Positions 19,117-28,324 of a DNA stretch of 64,000 nt are shown here, piece after piece. The notes beneath the pieces were generated by a model. That model was not told the origin of the DNA. It saw only the letters and a program-made list of their open reading frames with translations, and made no database searches. The position numbers and the translations under genes are program-made. Each line of letters begins with the position of its first letter. The first letter of the stretch is position 1. The DNA is from an uncultured Chlorobiaceae bacterium. Lineage in GTDB: Bacteria; Bacteroidota; Chlorobiia; Chlorobiales; Chlorobiaceae. Location of the stretch: the NCBI GenBank assembly GCA_903994455.1, contig CAJEXI010000003.1, positions 1 to 64,000 of the forward strand, given 5' to 3'.

Positions 19117-20295
19117 ATGAGTGAACAAGTTTTTGTTGTGGGGGCCAAAAGGACTCCTTTCGGATCACTGAACGGCATGTTTTCCGAAATTGAGGCGACG
19201 CAGCTCGGTGCGGCAGCAATGAGAGGTGCGCTTGCTGCAGCCGGTATCGACGGGGCAATCGTGGATGAGGTTATTGTAGGGCAGGTACTCTCAGGCGGAT
19301 GCGGCCAGGCACCCGCCCGCCAGGCGATGCGGGCTGCCGGAATCCCGGACAGCGCCCATGCACTGACGATCAACAAGGTGTGCGGAAGCGGATTGAAATC
19401 CGTCATGCTTGGCGCAGACAGCATCAGACTCGGCGAATCAAACGTGGTGGTCGCCGGTGGTATGGAGAACATGTCGATGGCACCCTATTTTCTCAGAAAA
19501 GCGCGCAGCGGCTACCGTATGGGGCATAGCCAGTTGCTCGATATGATGATTTATGACGGCTTGCAGGATCCCTCTACCGGTCGTCACATGGGTGAGATTG
19601 GCGAGGAGAGCGCTGCGGCCGGAAACATCACCCGTGAAGCACAGGACGCGTTTGCGACTCGCTCCTACGAGCGTGCCCGGGCAGCAATCAGTGGAGGAGT
19701 CTTCGTCGACGAAATCGTGCCGTTCGTCAAGAAAGGCAAGAAGGGTGATGAAATCTTCGATACCGATGAGGAGCCATTCAGGGGCGACACCTCGAAGTTA
19801 CCTCAACTGAGGCCAGCATTTCAGAAGGATGGCACCATCACCGCAGGCAACGCCTCAACCATCAGTGACGGCTCCGCCATGCTGGTGCTTGCCGGTGAAG
19901 CCGCAGTCAAGGCAAACGGTCTTGCGCCGAGAGCGCGCATTCTGGCTTCGGCGACCGAAAGTCGGCATCCCGACAATTTTCCGGAGGCCCCGATCGGATC
20001 GATCCAAAAGGCGTGCAGCCGTGCTGGCCTCTCGGTTTCCGATATCGACCTCTTTGAAATCAACGAGGCATTCTCCACGGTACCCTTGTTGGCAATCAAT
20101 GCGCTTGGCCTTTCTCTTGACAAGGTCAACGTTAACGGTGGAGCCTGTGCCATTGGTCACCCGATCGGTGCCAGCGGTGCACGTATCGCCATGACACTGA
20201 TTAACGAGCTGCATCGCAGCGGCAAACGATACGGCCTTGCGACCCTTTGCATTGGTGGAGGCGAAGCCGTGGCGGTTATCTTTGAACGAATCTGA
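19117..20295 (+). CDS. Acetyl-CoA C-acetyltransferase (thiolase)
   Basis: A 392-residue thiolase that would cleave acetoacetyl-CoA with CoA to two acetyl-CoA. The active-site residues are all present: nucleophile Cys89 in NKVCGSGLKS, NEAFS, His348 in GGACAIGHPIGASGAR and Cys378 in LCIGGGEA. The positions match those of well-studied biosynthetic/degradative thiolases. AGGGAG precedes the ATG. It sits between icmF and a 3-hydroxyacyl-CoA dehydrogenase, 25-26 bp from each. The direction (cleavage or condensation) is set by physiology, not by sequence. Confidence 0.94.
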   Translation: MSEQVFVVGAKRTPFGSLNGMFSEIEATQLGAAAMRGALAAAGIDGAIVDEVIVGQVLSGGCGQAPARQAMRAAGIPDSAHALTINKVCGSGLKSVMLGADSIRLGESNVVVAGGMENMSMAPYFLRKARSGYRMGHSQLLDMMIYDGLQDPSTGRHMGEIGEESAAAGNITREAQDAFATRSYERARAAISGGVFVDEIVPFVKKGKKGDEIFDTDEEPFRGDTSKLPQLRPAFQKDGTITAGNASTISDGSAMLVLAGEAAVKANGLAPRARILASATESRHPDNFPEAPIGSIQKACSRAGLSVSDIDLFEINEAFSTVPLLAINALGLSLDKVNVNGGACAIGHPIGASGARIAMTLINELHRSGKRYGLATLCIGGGEAVAVIFERI

Positions 20296-20321
20296 ACCAA
20301 AATCCAAAGCGGAGTTACACC

Positions 20322-21167
20322 ATGAACAAATCCATAGGCGTCCTCGGCGCCGGCCAGATGGGCAACGGTATTGCCCATGTTTTTGCACAGCAGGGGTACG
20401 ATGTCGTATTGTTCGACATCTCGGAGACGCAGCTTGAAAAAGCGGTGAGCACCATACGCCAGAACCTTGAGCGCCAGGCAAAGAAAGGGGTGATTGCCGA
20501 GTCGCTTGTTGCCGAAAGTGTTGACCGCATCACCACAACGACGGAGATGACGGATCTTGCCAATGTCGATTTCGCCATTGAGGCGGTGACTGAGCACGAG
20601 CCGCTCAAGCTTGAGATCTTTCGCAAGCTCGACAACATTGTCAAGGCTGGCTCGATTCTTGCCTCTAACACCTCGTCAATCCCGATCACCAAAATTGCCT
20701 CTGCGACCAAACGCCCCGACAAAGTGATTGGTATGCACTTCATGAACCCGGTGCCGATCATGAAGCTGGTCGAAATCATTCGTGGCCATGCCACCAGTGA
20801 TGAAACTTTCGAGGCGACATCCCGGCTCGTTGGTGTGCTCGACAAGCAGATGGCCGTATCGCAGGATTATCCCGGCTTCATTGTCAACCGCGTCCTGATT
20901 CCGATGATCAACGAGGCTATTTTTGCCCTCTATGAAGGTATTGCAACGGCTGAAGATATCGACAAGGGGATGAAGCTCGGAACCAACCAGCCGATGGGCC
21001 CGTTGGCGCTTGCCGACTTTATCGGCCTCGACACGGTGCTCGCCATTGCCCATGTGCTCTATGAAGGGTTCAAGGATCCGAAATATCGCCCGTGCCCACT
21101 CCTCGTCAAGATGGTCAATGCGGGGTATCTGGGCAAGAAGTCGGGACGCGGCTTCTTTATCTATTAA
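20322..21167 (+). CDS. hbd: 3-hydroxybutyryl-CoA dehydrogenase
   Basis: A 281-residue NAD(P)-dependent dehydrogenase that oxidises 3-hydroxybutyryl-CoA to acetoacetyl-CoA. The N-terminal Rossmann fold has GVLGAGQMGNGIAH. The catalytic His is in GMHFMNPVPIMKLVEI, and the C-terminal dimer domain includes NRVLIPMINEA and GPLALADFIGLD. Length is typical of the short single-function Hbd. A GGAG ribosome site precedes the ATG. Part of the continuous beta-oxidation run. Confidence 0.95.
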   Translation: MNKSIGVLGAGQMGNGIAHVFAQQGYDVVLFDISETQLEKAVSTIRQNLERQAKKGVIAESLVAESVDRITTTTEMTDLANVDFAIEAVTEHEPLKLEIFRKLDNIVKAGSILASNTSSIPITKIASATKRPDKVIGMHFMNPVPIMKLVEIIRGHATSDETFEATSRLVGVLDKQMAVSQDYPGFIVNRVLIPMINEAIFALYEGIATAEDIDKGMKLGTNQPMGPLALADFIGLDTVLAIAHVLYEGFKDPKYRPCPLLVKMVNAGYLGKKSGRGFFIY

Positions 21168-21213
21168 GGAAAACTTTTCAGCAGAACGACAACCAATCTG
21201 ACAGAAAACCGAT

Positions 21214-21996
21214 ATGGAATACAGTAAACTCCTGATTGAAACGACCGACGGCGTGGCGCTTGTGACCATCAACAGCCCCCGTACCATGAACGCGCTGAGC
21301 AGCGAACTGCTTGCCGAACTGCTCGGTGCCTTTACGGAACTTGAGGCGGAGAGTTCGGTGAAAGCCATCGTCCTCACTGGCGCCGGTGAAAAGGCCTTTG
21401 TGGCCGGAGCCGACATCACCGAGATGTCAACCATGAGTTCGCTCGAAGGGCACCGCTTCGGAAAGGCCGGACAGCGGGTGATGCTGCAGCTCGAAAAGAT
21501 GGCCACGCCGGTCATTGCGGCCGTTAATGGCTATGCGCTCGGCGGCGGACTGGAACTGGCTCTCGGGTGCGATTTTATCTACGCCTCGCAAAACGCGAAG
21601 GTAGGGTTTCCCGAAGTTACCCTGGGTATCATTCCGGGGTTCGGTGGCACCCAGAACTTGCCTCGGCTCATCGGTCGTGGGCGAGCGAGCGAGTTGATCT
21701 TCACCGGCAAGATGATCAGTGCGGCGAAGGCCTGCGAGTGGGGAATTGTCAACGAGATTTTCGAGCCGGGCGAGCTGATTCCGAAAGCGCTGGAGAGCGC
21801 CAGGGCTATTGCATCGGTCGGTATCCTTGCCGTTCGCTACAGCAAGGATGCCATTGTCAATGGCCTGAACATGAGCAAGGAGGACGGCTTCCGTTACGAA
21901 GCCTCGCTCTTCGGTGTGCTCTTTTCAAGTGAAGATCAGAAAGAGGGGATGGGGGCGTTTGCCCAGAAGCGCAAAGCTGAATTCAAAGGAAAATAA
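21214..21996 (+). CDS. crt: Enoyl-CoA hydratase (crotonase)
   Basis: A 260-residue crotonase-fold protein that would hydrate crotonyl-CoA to 3-hydroxybutyryl-CoA. The oxyanion-hole and CoA motifs are AFVAGADITEM and ALGGGLELALGCD. Both catalytic glutamates of true hydratases are present, Glu114 (GGGLELALG) and Glu134 (GFPEVTLG), 20 residues apart as in the family. There is no clear ribosome site upstream of the ATG; 46 bp separate it from hbd and 14 bp from the next gene. Confidence 0.94.
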   Translation: MEYSKLLIETTDGVALVTINSPRTMNALSSELLAELLGAFTELEAESSVKAIVLTGAGEKAFVAGADITEMSTMSSLEGHRFGKAGQRVMLQLEKMATPVIAAVNGYALGGGLELALGCDFIYASQNAKVGFPEVTLGIIPGFGGTQNLPRLIGRGRASELIFTGKMISAAKACEWGIVNEIFEPGELIPKALESARAIASVGILAVRYSKDAIVNGLNMSKEDGFRYEASLFGVLFSSEDQKEGMGAFAQKRKAEFKGK

Positions 21997-22010
21997 ACCG
22001 GAGTGAAACT

Positions 22011-23150
22011 ATGAATTTTGAACTGACCCACGACCAGAAAGTGCTGCAGTCCGCAGTGCGCGACTTCGTTGCCAACGAAATCAAGCCGATCGCGGCCAAA
22101 ATCGACGAAGAGCACAGAATTCCCGACGCGCTTCTTGCTCATATCTCGGAGATGGGGTTCCTCGGCAGCTACTTTCCCGAAGAGTACGGTGGTGCTGGCC
22201 TCGACATGATGTCCTACGCCATTCTTGTTGAAGAGATTTCCAAAGCCTGTGCATCGACCGGCGTTCTTGTTTCGGCCCATACCTCCCTCTGCTGCAACCC
22301 TATCTACGCCTACGGTACCGAAGAGCAGAAGCAGCAGTGGCTGCCTGACCTTCTCACCGGTCAAAAGATCGGCTGCTTCCTCCTCACCGAGCCTGATGCC
22401 GGCAGCGATGCAGGTGGAACGGCCACGACCTACCGCATCGAAGGCGATGAGGTCGTTATCAACGGAGCCAAGAACTTCATCACCAACGGCGGATATCTCG
22501 GCACAGGCATCGTGCTTGCCTCGTTCGACCGCAGTCTGAAGCATAAAGGGATAACAGCCTTTATCGTCGACCTGCAGTCGCCGGGTGTCATTATCCTGAA
22601 AAACGAAAACAAGATGGGCATTCGCGGCAGCTACACCACCGCCTTTGCGCTCGACAACGTGCGCGTGCCGCTCAAGAACCTGCTCGGACAGGAGGGCAAG
22701 GGGTTCAATGTTGCCATGGATACTCTCGATGGCGGTCGTATCGGTATTGCCTCGCAGGCTCTCGGTATCGCCGAAGGTGCCTTTGAGCGTTCCGTCGCTT
22801 ATGCAAAGGAGCGCAAGCAGTTTGGTCAGACCATCAGCGCGTTTCAGGCCATTCAGTTCAAGCTGGCCGATATGTACGCCCGCATCGAGACAAGCAAGCT
22901 GCTGATCTACAAGGCCGCCTGGCTTAAAGACCACAAGAAGAAATTCTCCCTCGAGTCTGCTCTCTGCAAGCTCTACGCATCGGAGACCGCTACGTTCGTA
23001 ACCAAAGAGGCCATGCAGATTCATGGTGGTTACGGCTACATTGCAGACTACGAAATCGAGCGCATGTACCGCGATGCCAAGATCACCGAGATCTATGAAG
23101 GGACGAGTGAGGTGCAGCGTATCGTCATTGCCAAACAACTGCTTTCTTAA
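22011..23150 (+). CDS. Short-chain acyl-CoA dehydrogenase (butyryl-CoA dehydrogenase type)
   Basis: A 379-residue FAD-dependent dehydrogenase that would convert butyryl-CoA to crotonyl-CoA and pass electrons to ETF. It shows the family signatures CFLLTEPDAGSDAGG and QIHGGYGYIADYEIER. The catalytic base is Glu363 in EIYEGTSEVQR, the location used by short-chain enzymes. GGAG precedes the ATG. It is the first of two paralogues; the other (27137) follows the ETF genes and may take a different acyl chain. Confidence 0.94.
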   Translation: MNFELTHDQKVLQSAVRDFVANEIKPIAAKIDEEHRIPDALLAHISEMGFLGSYFPEEYGGAGLDMMSYAILVEEISKACASTGVLVSAHTSLCCNPIYAYGTEEQKQQWLPDLLTGQKIGCFLLTEPDAGSDAGGTATTYRIEGDEVVINGAKNFITNGGYLGTGIVLASFDRSLKHKGITAFIVDLQSPGVIILKNENKMGIRGSYTTAFALDNVRVPLKNLLGQEGKGFNVAMDTLDGGRIGIASQALGIAEGAFERSVAYAKERKQFGQTISAFQAIQFKLADMYARIETSKLLIYKAAWLKDHKKKFSLESALCKLYASETATFVTKEAMQIHGGYGYIADYEIERMYRDAKITEIYEGTSEVQRIVIAKQLLS

Positions 23151-23176
23151 CCTGATGACTGAAGTCGAGGCTACCA

Positions 23177-25162
23177 ATGGATGCAACTCGTGAAATATAC
23201 TGGAACGTCGGCCACGGGGTCGTTGCCGTCATGTACCTGCTCACCATCGCGGCAGTAACCGGCGCGGCCTTCGGCTTCAAAGAGAGGCTGGAGATTTGGC
23301 GCCAGGGCAAGTCTCTGGATCGTTTTGACCGGCGCGGCGACCGCGTACAGCGTATGCTCGCGACCGTCTTCGGCCAGACCCGCGTCTCCAGGGTCAAGGA
23401 TGGAGGGTTGTTCCATTCGCTCTTTTTCTGGGGCTTCCTCATCCTGCTTGCGGGCACGATGCTTATTATGGTGCAGGCCGATCTCCTCATGCCGCTCTTC
23501 AAGGTTAACATACTGCAAGGGAACTTCTACAGGTACTTCTCCCTTGTGCTCGACCTTGCCGGTCTGGTCGCCATCGTGATGCTCGGCGGACTCTTTGTGC
23601 GCCGATTCCTCATCAAGCCGAAGGGGCTCGAAACGGTCACCGACGACTACCGTATTCACGCCCTGCTCTTCACCATTTTGATCACCGGCTTTCTCATTGA
23701 AGGGAGCCGCATGGCCGTCACCGAGTTGAAGCAGAACCCTGCTCTCGCCTTGTGGTCTCCTGTCGGCTACGTCTTTGCCCAGGCGTTCTCCTCTCTTGGC
23801 GACGGAGCCCTCTCTGGCCTGCACAAGGGGCTCTGGTGGTTTCACCTTCTGCTTGGGCTTGGCTTTATTTCCGTTATTCCCCGGACAAAGCTGCGCCACA
23901 TCCTGACGACGAGCGGGAACAGTTTCCTTGCCCCCTTTGAACCGAAAGGGACGATCGGCACCATCAATCTTGAAGATGAGAGCATTGAACAGTTCGGTGC
24001 CTCGAAAATCACCGACCTCACCTGGAAAGACCTGTTTGACAGCGACGCCTGTACCTCGTGCAAGCGCTGCCAGGATCGCTGCCCGGCATACAGCACCGAC
24101 AAGCCGCTCTCTCCGATGAAGGTGATCAAGACCATAGGCAGTGTTGCCGAAACGTCACCCAAAAAAGCTCTGCTTGAGGCGGTGACGGCTGATGCGCTCT
24201 GGTCTTGCACGACCTGCGGTGCCTGCCAGGACATCTGCCCGGCCAATATCGAGCACGTCAACAAGATCCTCGAAATGCGCCGGAACCTGACCCTGATGGA
24301 GGGCGAATTCCCGGGTGACGAGGTTCGCACCGCCACGAACAACATCGAGGTGAACGGCAATCCGTTCGGTATGGCCTACGCTTCGAGGGGAGATTGGGCG
24401 AAGGGGCTCCCGGTCAGCATCATGCAGGAGAACAGTGATGTCGATATTCTCTATTTCGCTGGCTGCTATGCGTCGTTCGACAGACGCAACAGGGAGGTTG
24501 CCGCAAACTTCCTGCGTATCTGTGCGGCAGCCGGTGTGAAGGTTGGCATCCTTGGCAAGGAGGAGAAGTGCTGCGGCGAGCCGGTGAGGAAGCTCGGCAA
24601 TGAGTACCTCTACCAGATGGTGGCTGCGGAGAACATTGAGACCATCAAGGGTTACAAGGTCAAGCGTATCGTGACCACCTGCCCCCATTGCTTCAATACG
24701 CTTAGCCGCGATTACCGGGATCTCAAGTTTGACGTGCCGGTTGAACACTACAGCACCTTCATCAACAGGTTGATCGTGGAGAAGCGGCTGAAGCTTAAAC
24801 CGGAAGCCTTCAACTTTACCTATCACGACTCCTGCTATCTCGGTCGGTACAAGGACATATTCGAAGAGCCTCGTGCTGTTCTGAAATCGGCTGGCGGAAA
24901 GCTCACCGAGATGAGCCGTTCAGGGTACGACAGCTTCTGTTGCAGTGCCGGCGGCGGCAGGATTTTTGCCGAGGAGAAGCTCGGCAGTCGCATCAACGTG
25001 AAGAGAGTCACCATGGCCAGCGAGACCGGTATGCCGATCCTCGCCTCCAACTGCCCCTTCTGCCTGACGATGTTTGAAGATGGCATCAAGACCGGTGGAT
25101 TTGAGGGCAAGCTGAAGGTTCGCGACCTGGCAGAGATTGTTGCTGAGCGAATAGTACAATAA
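23177..25162 (+). CDS. Membrane ETF:menaquinone oxidoreductase (EMO-type Fe-S protein)
   Basis: A 661-residue protein with an N-terminal membrane domain of the nitrate-reductase-gamma type (about residues 1-250, several helices), followed by two [4Fe-4S] motifs (CTSCKRCQDRC starting at Cys292 and CTTCGACQDIC starting at Cys344). Two CCG domains (CCGEPVRKLG and FCCSAGGGR) complete it. The architecture is that of the EtfAB:(methyl)menaquinone oxidoreductases that link fatty-acid oxidation to the quinone pool in anaerobes. The etfBA genes follow directly, consistent with ACAD to ETF to menaquinone electron flow. Confidence 0.88.
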   Translation: MDATREIYWNVGHGVVAVMYLLTIAAVTGAAFGFKERLEIWRQGKSLDRFDRRGDRVQRMLATVFGQTRVSRVKDGGLFHSLFFWGFLILLAGTMLIMVQADLLMPLFKVNILQGNFYRYFSLVLDLAGLVAIVMLGGLFVRRFLIKPKGLETVTDDYRIHALLFTILITGFLIEGSRMAVTELKQNPALALWSPVGYVFAQAFSSLGDGALSGLHKGLWWFHLLLGLGFISVIPRTKLRHILTTSGNSFLAPFEPKGTIGTINLEDESIEQFGASKITDLTWKDLFDSDACTSCKRCQDRCPAYSTDKPLSPMKVIKTIGSVAETSPKKALLEAVTADALWSCTTCGACQDICPANIEHVNKILEMRRNLTLMEGEFPGDEVRTATNNIEVNGNPFGMAYASRGDWAKGLPVSIMQENSDVDILYFAGCYASFDRRNREVAANFLRICAAAGVKVGILGKEEKCCGEPVRKLGNEYLYQMVAAENIETIKGYKVKRIVTTCPHCFNTLSRDYRDLKFDVPVEHYSTFINRLIVEKRLKLKPEAFNFTYHDSCYLGRYKDIFEEPRAVLKSAGGKLTEMSRSGYDSFCCSAGGGRIFAEEKLGSRINVKRVTMASETGMPILASNCPFCLTMFEDGIKTGGFEGKLKVRDLAEIVAERIVQ

Positions 25163-25219
25163 CAGGCGGTTTAAAGCAGCTTTTCCGGGCATTTTGGCAA
25201 TTTATTTTACAGCAAGGTA

Positions 25220-25284
25220 TTGCATCATACAATTCATTTTCGTAAAATTTATATTGTTAATTGACATGTACGTAAACGTAAACA
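25220..25284 (+). promoter_or_regulatory. Putative etfB promoter and second ACGTAAACG operator
   Basis: TTGCAT (25220-25225), 17 bp and TAAAAT (25243-25248) form a promoter candidate. Downstream, TGTACGTAAACGTAAACA (25267-25284) repeats the TACGTAAACG core found in the icmF promoter, now with a second ACGTAAAC half. It ends 3 bp before the etfB ATG and lies where the ribosome site should be, which suggests repression by blocking transcription or an unusual leader. The match between the two sites is direct; the shared regulator is inferred. Confidence 0.5.
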
Positions 25285-25287
25285 ATT

Positions 25288-26064
25288 ATGAAGATACTTG
25301 TCTGCATTAAGCAGGTGCCTGATATGGAGTCACACTTCAGGCCCAATGGATCCGCAACCTGGTTCGATGAGTCGGACCTTGCGTTTCGGATGAATGAATA
25401 CGATGAATATGCGGTAGAGGAGGCGGTCAGGCTGAAGGAGCAGCTTGGCGGGGCGCCCGAAATCACGGTACTCTCGATCGGGCCCGACCGGGTCATCGAG
25501 GCGATCAAAAAGGCGCTAGCCATAGGCTGCGATTGTGCCGTGCATATCAAGGAACCGGATGTCGCCTCCAAAGAGCCCTGGCAGATTGCCTCCATGATTG
25601 CGGCTTATGCCCGCAGCAAGCAATTTGACCTTGTCTTTACCGGCATGCAGTCGCAGGATCGTGGTTCAGCACAGGTTGGAGTTCTTGTTGCCGAGCTGTT
25701 GGGCATCCCTTCGACAACGACTCTGGTTGGATTCGCCTGGGCCGACGGCGTGGTGACGGCAACGCGGGAGCTTGAAGGGGGAGTGAAGAGCAAGGTCAGA
25801 CTGAAGACCCCTGCGCTCGTGACCTGCCAGCTTGGACTCAACTCTCCGCGCTATCCCACCCTTCCGAACATCATGAAGGCCAGGAAAAAAGAGATCACCA
25901 CCCTTCAGGCTGGAGAACTCTCTTCCGAAAAGCCGCTTACGGGTTCAGCAGCCTTTCGCCATCCGGAAAAGCGGGGCAGTGGAGTTGTGCTTGAAGGGAG
26001 TGTCGATGAACTGGTCGAAAAGGTGCTTGTCATTCTAAAAGATAAAACGGCGGTTCTGCGCTGA
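25288..26064 (+). CDS. etfB: Electron transfer flavoprotein beta subunit
   Basis: A 258-residue EtfB (MKILVCIKQVPD...MNEYDEYAVEEAVRLKE). It pairs with EtfA to carry electrons from the acyl-CoA dehydrogenases to the membrane oxidoreductase. The family motifs FTGMQSQDRGSAQVG and the C-terminal MKARKKEI are present. It has the normal length and appears non-bifurcating by context: it is next to an EMO-type oxidoreductase, not to a ferredoxin partner. No Shine-Dalgarno sequence is seen; the ATG is preceded immediately by the ACGTAAAC operator-like repeat. Confidence 0.94.
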   Translation: MKILVCIKQVPDMESHFRPNGSATWFDESDLAFRMNEYDEYAVEEAVRLKEQLGGAPEITVLSIGPDRVIEAIKKALAIGCDCAVHIKEPDVASKEPWQIASMIAAYARSKQFDLVFTGMQSQDRGSAQVGVLVAELLGIPSTTTLVGFAWADGVVTATRELEGGVKSKVRLKTPALVTCQLGLNSPRYPTLPNIMKARKKEITTLQAGELSSEKPLTGSAAFRHPEKRGSGVVLEGSVDELVEKVLVILKDKTAVLR

Positions 26065-26074
26065 GGAGATACAA

Positions 26075-26983
26075 ATGAAGCTATTACTTGTTGGCGAATA
26101 CAGGGAAGGCAGACTTCTCGATACCACCGCAGAACTCCTTGGTTTTGCAGCAGCAATCAGTGGAGATGCCTCCCTGTTTCTTGTCGGGAGCGCTGAAGCT
26201 GTTCCGGCATTCAGCGGCACACTCTATCTGGCCGATGCGAAGGTTTACGGCGAATACAACCCTGAAGTACATAAACAACTGTTGTTAAAGGCCGTTCAGG
26301 AGGAGAACCCGGATCTTGTCGTTTTTGTCCACTCTTCTTACGGCTGGGATCTTGCCCCCCGCGTTGCCGCAAGCCTCAAGCTGGCGCAGGTCTCCGAGGT
26401 GATCGGTTTTGCCGGTAACGCCTATGAGGTGGGATGCTGTAATGCGAAAATGCATCGTAACGTCACTCCTTTGACGTCGAAAGCGGTCATCACCATTCAG
26501 GCAGGAGCCTTTCCGGCCCTTCAGGTGGAAGGCACCCCTTCAGTGAAGGTTCTCTCGACCGACGCAGCGTCGACCACTGAATTTATGGGTTACGAGCCCG
26601 CCGAAGCCAGGGATGTCAATCTGGCAAAAGCCGAGATTGTTGTCAGCGCCGGACGCGGGATCGGGAAAAAAGAGAATATCGAGCTGATCCGCAGTCTCGC
26701 AAAGGCTTTTGGCGGCGAGCTTGGGGCGAGCCGTCCCGTGGTCGATGCCGGCTGGATCGATCATGGTCATCAGGTTGGTTCTACCGGCCAGACTGTTACC
26801 CCAAAGCTCTATGTGGCTTGCGGTATCTCAGGTTCCATCCAGCACCTTGCCGGAATGAAGAAGTCAGGGTTCATTCTGGCTATCAATAAAGACAAGGATG
26901 CCCCTATCGGCGAAGTTGCCGATGTTCTTGTTGTCGCCGATCTGCTGCAGTTTGTTCCTGCATTGACGGCAAAGCTCTCCTGA
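26075..26983 (+). CDS. etfA: Electron transfer flavoprotein alpha subunit
   Basis: A 302-residue EtfA. The C-terminal FAD-binding region is intact (GRGIGKKENIELI, GHQVGSTGQTV, YVACGISGSIQHLAGMK, INKDKDAPIGEVADV). It begins 10 bp after etfB with a GAGGAG site. It would form the soluble heterodimer that accepts electrons from both acyl-CoA dehydrogenases of the cluster. Confidence 0.95.
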   Translation: MKLLLVGEYREGRLLDTTAELLGFAAAISGDASLFLVGSAEAVPAFSGTLYLADAKVYGEYNPEVHKQLLLKAVQEENPDLVVFVHSSYGWDLAPRVAASLKLAQVSEVIGFAGNAYEVGCCNAKMHRNVTPLTSKAVITIQAGAFPALQVEGTPSVKVLSTDAASTTEFMGYEPAEARDVNLAKAEIVVSAGRGIGKKENIELIRSLAKAFGGELGASRPVVDAGWIDHGHQVGSTGQTVTPKLYVACGISGSIQHLAGMKKSGFILAINKDKDAPIGEVADVLVVADLLQFVPALTAKLS

Positions 26984-27018
26984 GAGGGCGATTACCAGTA
27001 CCATACGATTTGGATATC

Positions 27019-27045
27019 CGGAGAGAGCATGGAGATCTCTCTCCG
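27019..27045. other. Perfect 9-bp hairpin between etfA and the second dehydrogenase
   Basis: CGGAGAGAG and CTCTCTCCG flank a 9-nt loop. No U-run follows, so it is not a standard terminator. It could attenuate or process the transcript between etfBA and the downstream genes. Confidence 0.45.
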
Positions 27046-27136
27046 CAGGCAGCCTGTCGGAATTGTCCGTTGACAGAAGGATGCACTGATCTACATTTCC
27101 GTCTTGCAGCAAATCACCAACAAAAAGGAGTTCACC

Positions 27137-28297
27137 ATGAACCTTGATCTATCAGAAGAGCAGAGACTGATACAGGATACCGCACGGGACTTTGCCCGTG
27201 ATCGTCTTGAGCCGGTTGCGGCCGAACTTGACGATGGTGGTGATCGTTCTCTCATGCTCGACAACCTGAAGCTGCTTGCTGAACTCGGCTTCATGGGCTT
27301 GAACGTCAGCCATGAGTATGGCGGTGCCGACGCTGGGGCGGTTGCCTTCAGCCTCGCCATCACTGAACTCGCCAAAGCGTGTGCCTCCACGGCCGTGACC
27401 GTGTCGGTCAACAACATGGTCTGCGAGGTGATACAGTCTGTTGGCAGCGACGAGCAGAAAGCACGTTACATCACAAAGATTTGCTCGGGTGACTATGCGG
27501 CGGGAAGCTTTGCGCTGACGGAATCGGGTGCAGGTTCCGACCCTTCGTCCATGGTGACCAGGGCAGAGGTCTCTGGTGACGGTTTCGTTCTGAACGGATC
27601 GAAGCTCTATATCACCAGTGCACCTTATGCAGGAGTCTTCGTGGTTTGGGCAGTCACCGACCCGACGGCCCCCAAAGGCAAGGGCATCAGTTGCTTCCTC
27701 GTCGAAGCAGGCACTCCCGGCCTTCTTATCGGCAAGGAAGAGCGCAAGATGGGGCAGCACGCCTCGGCGACCAATGAGGTAATTTTCCATGATTGTCATA
27801 TTCCGAAAAGTGCGCTGATGGGCAAGCTGAACGACGGTTTCCGCATCGCCGTTGTCGAACTTGCCGGTGGTCGCATCGGCATCGGCTCCCTCGGTCTCGG
27901 CATTGGACTTGCCGCCATCGACTGTGCGACATCGCATGCCGTCGAGCGTGTCCAGTTCGGCCAGAAGATTTCCGGTTTTCAGGCTATCCAGTGGATGATC
28001 GCCGATGCCAGCACCCGTCTTGAGGCTGCTCGACTACTCCTTATGAACGCTGCGTTCCGCAAGGAGAGCGGTCGGTCGTTCGCCAAGGAGGCCGCCATGG
28101 CCAAGATGTTTGCCACGGAAGCGGCCAACGATGCCTGCTACAAAGCGCTCCAGATGCTCGGCGGTTATGGCTATACCAGGGATTTTCCTGTAGAGCGCTA
28201 CGCCAGGGATGCCCGAATTACGTCGATCTACGAAGGCACCAATGAAATTCAACGTTTGATCATATCGCGAGAGATTCTGAAAAATTATTCCGTATAA
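27137..28297 (+). CDS. Acyl-CoA dehydrogenase, second paralogue
   Basis: A 386-residue acyl-CoA dehydrogenase. The ATG at 27137 (MNLDLSEEQRLIQDTARDFA) is chosen over an upstream TTG because AAGGAG sits 7 nt before it. Motifs: FALTESGAGSDPSSM, QMLGGYGYTRDFPVER and Glu366 in SIYEGTNEIQR as catalytic base. It resembles short/branched-chain enzymes. With IcmF present it could act on butyryl-CoA or on a branched substrate such as isobutyryl-CoA; sequence reading alone cannot decide. Confidence 0.93.
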   Translation: MNLDLSEEQRLIQDTARDFARDRLEPVAAELDDGGDRSLMLDNLKLLAELGFMGLNVSHEYGGADAGAVAFSLAITELAKACASTAVTVSVNNMVCEVIQSVGSDEQKARYITKICSGDYAAGSFALTESGAGSDPSSMVTRAEVSGDGFVLNGSKLYITSAPYAGVFVVWAVTDPTAPKGKGISCFLVEAGTPGLLIGKEERKMGQHASATNEVIFHDCHIPKSALMGKLNDGFRIAVVELAGGRIGIGSLGLGIGLAAIDCATSHAVERVQFGQKISGFQAIQWMIADASTRLEAARLLLMNAAFRKESGRSFAKEAAMAKMFATEAANDACYKALQMLGGYGYTRDFPVERYARDARITSIYEGTNEIQRLIISREILKNYSV

Positions 28298-28324
28298 CGC
28301 TTTTCATCTCAAACAAGGAATACT

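Noticed and set aside
15789..23186. Long minus-strand open frames (405, 256, 307 and 416 codons) opposite icmF, crt and the acyl-CoA dehydrogenase
   Set aside because: They lie exactly antisense to genes with clear motifs, show no domains and result from the G+C-rich codon use of the coding strand.
23171..23899. 242-codon minus-strand frame with charged, low-complexity protein
   Set aside because: Shadow of the EMO membrane domain; no motif.
25261..25290. TTGACA at 25261 as a -35 box
   Set aside because: A 17-bp spacer would put the -10 box over the etfB start codon; the upstream TTGCAT/TAAAAT pair fits better.
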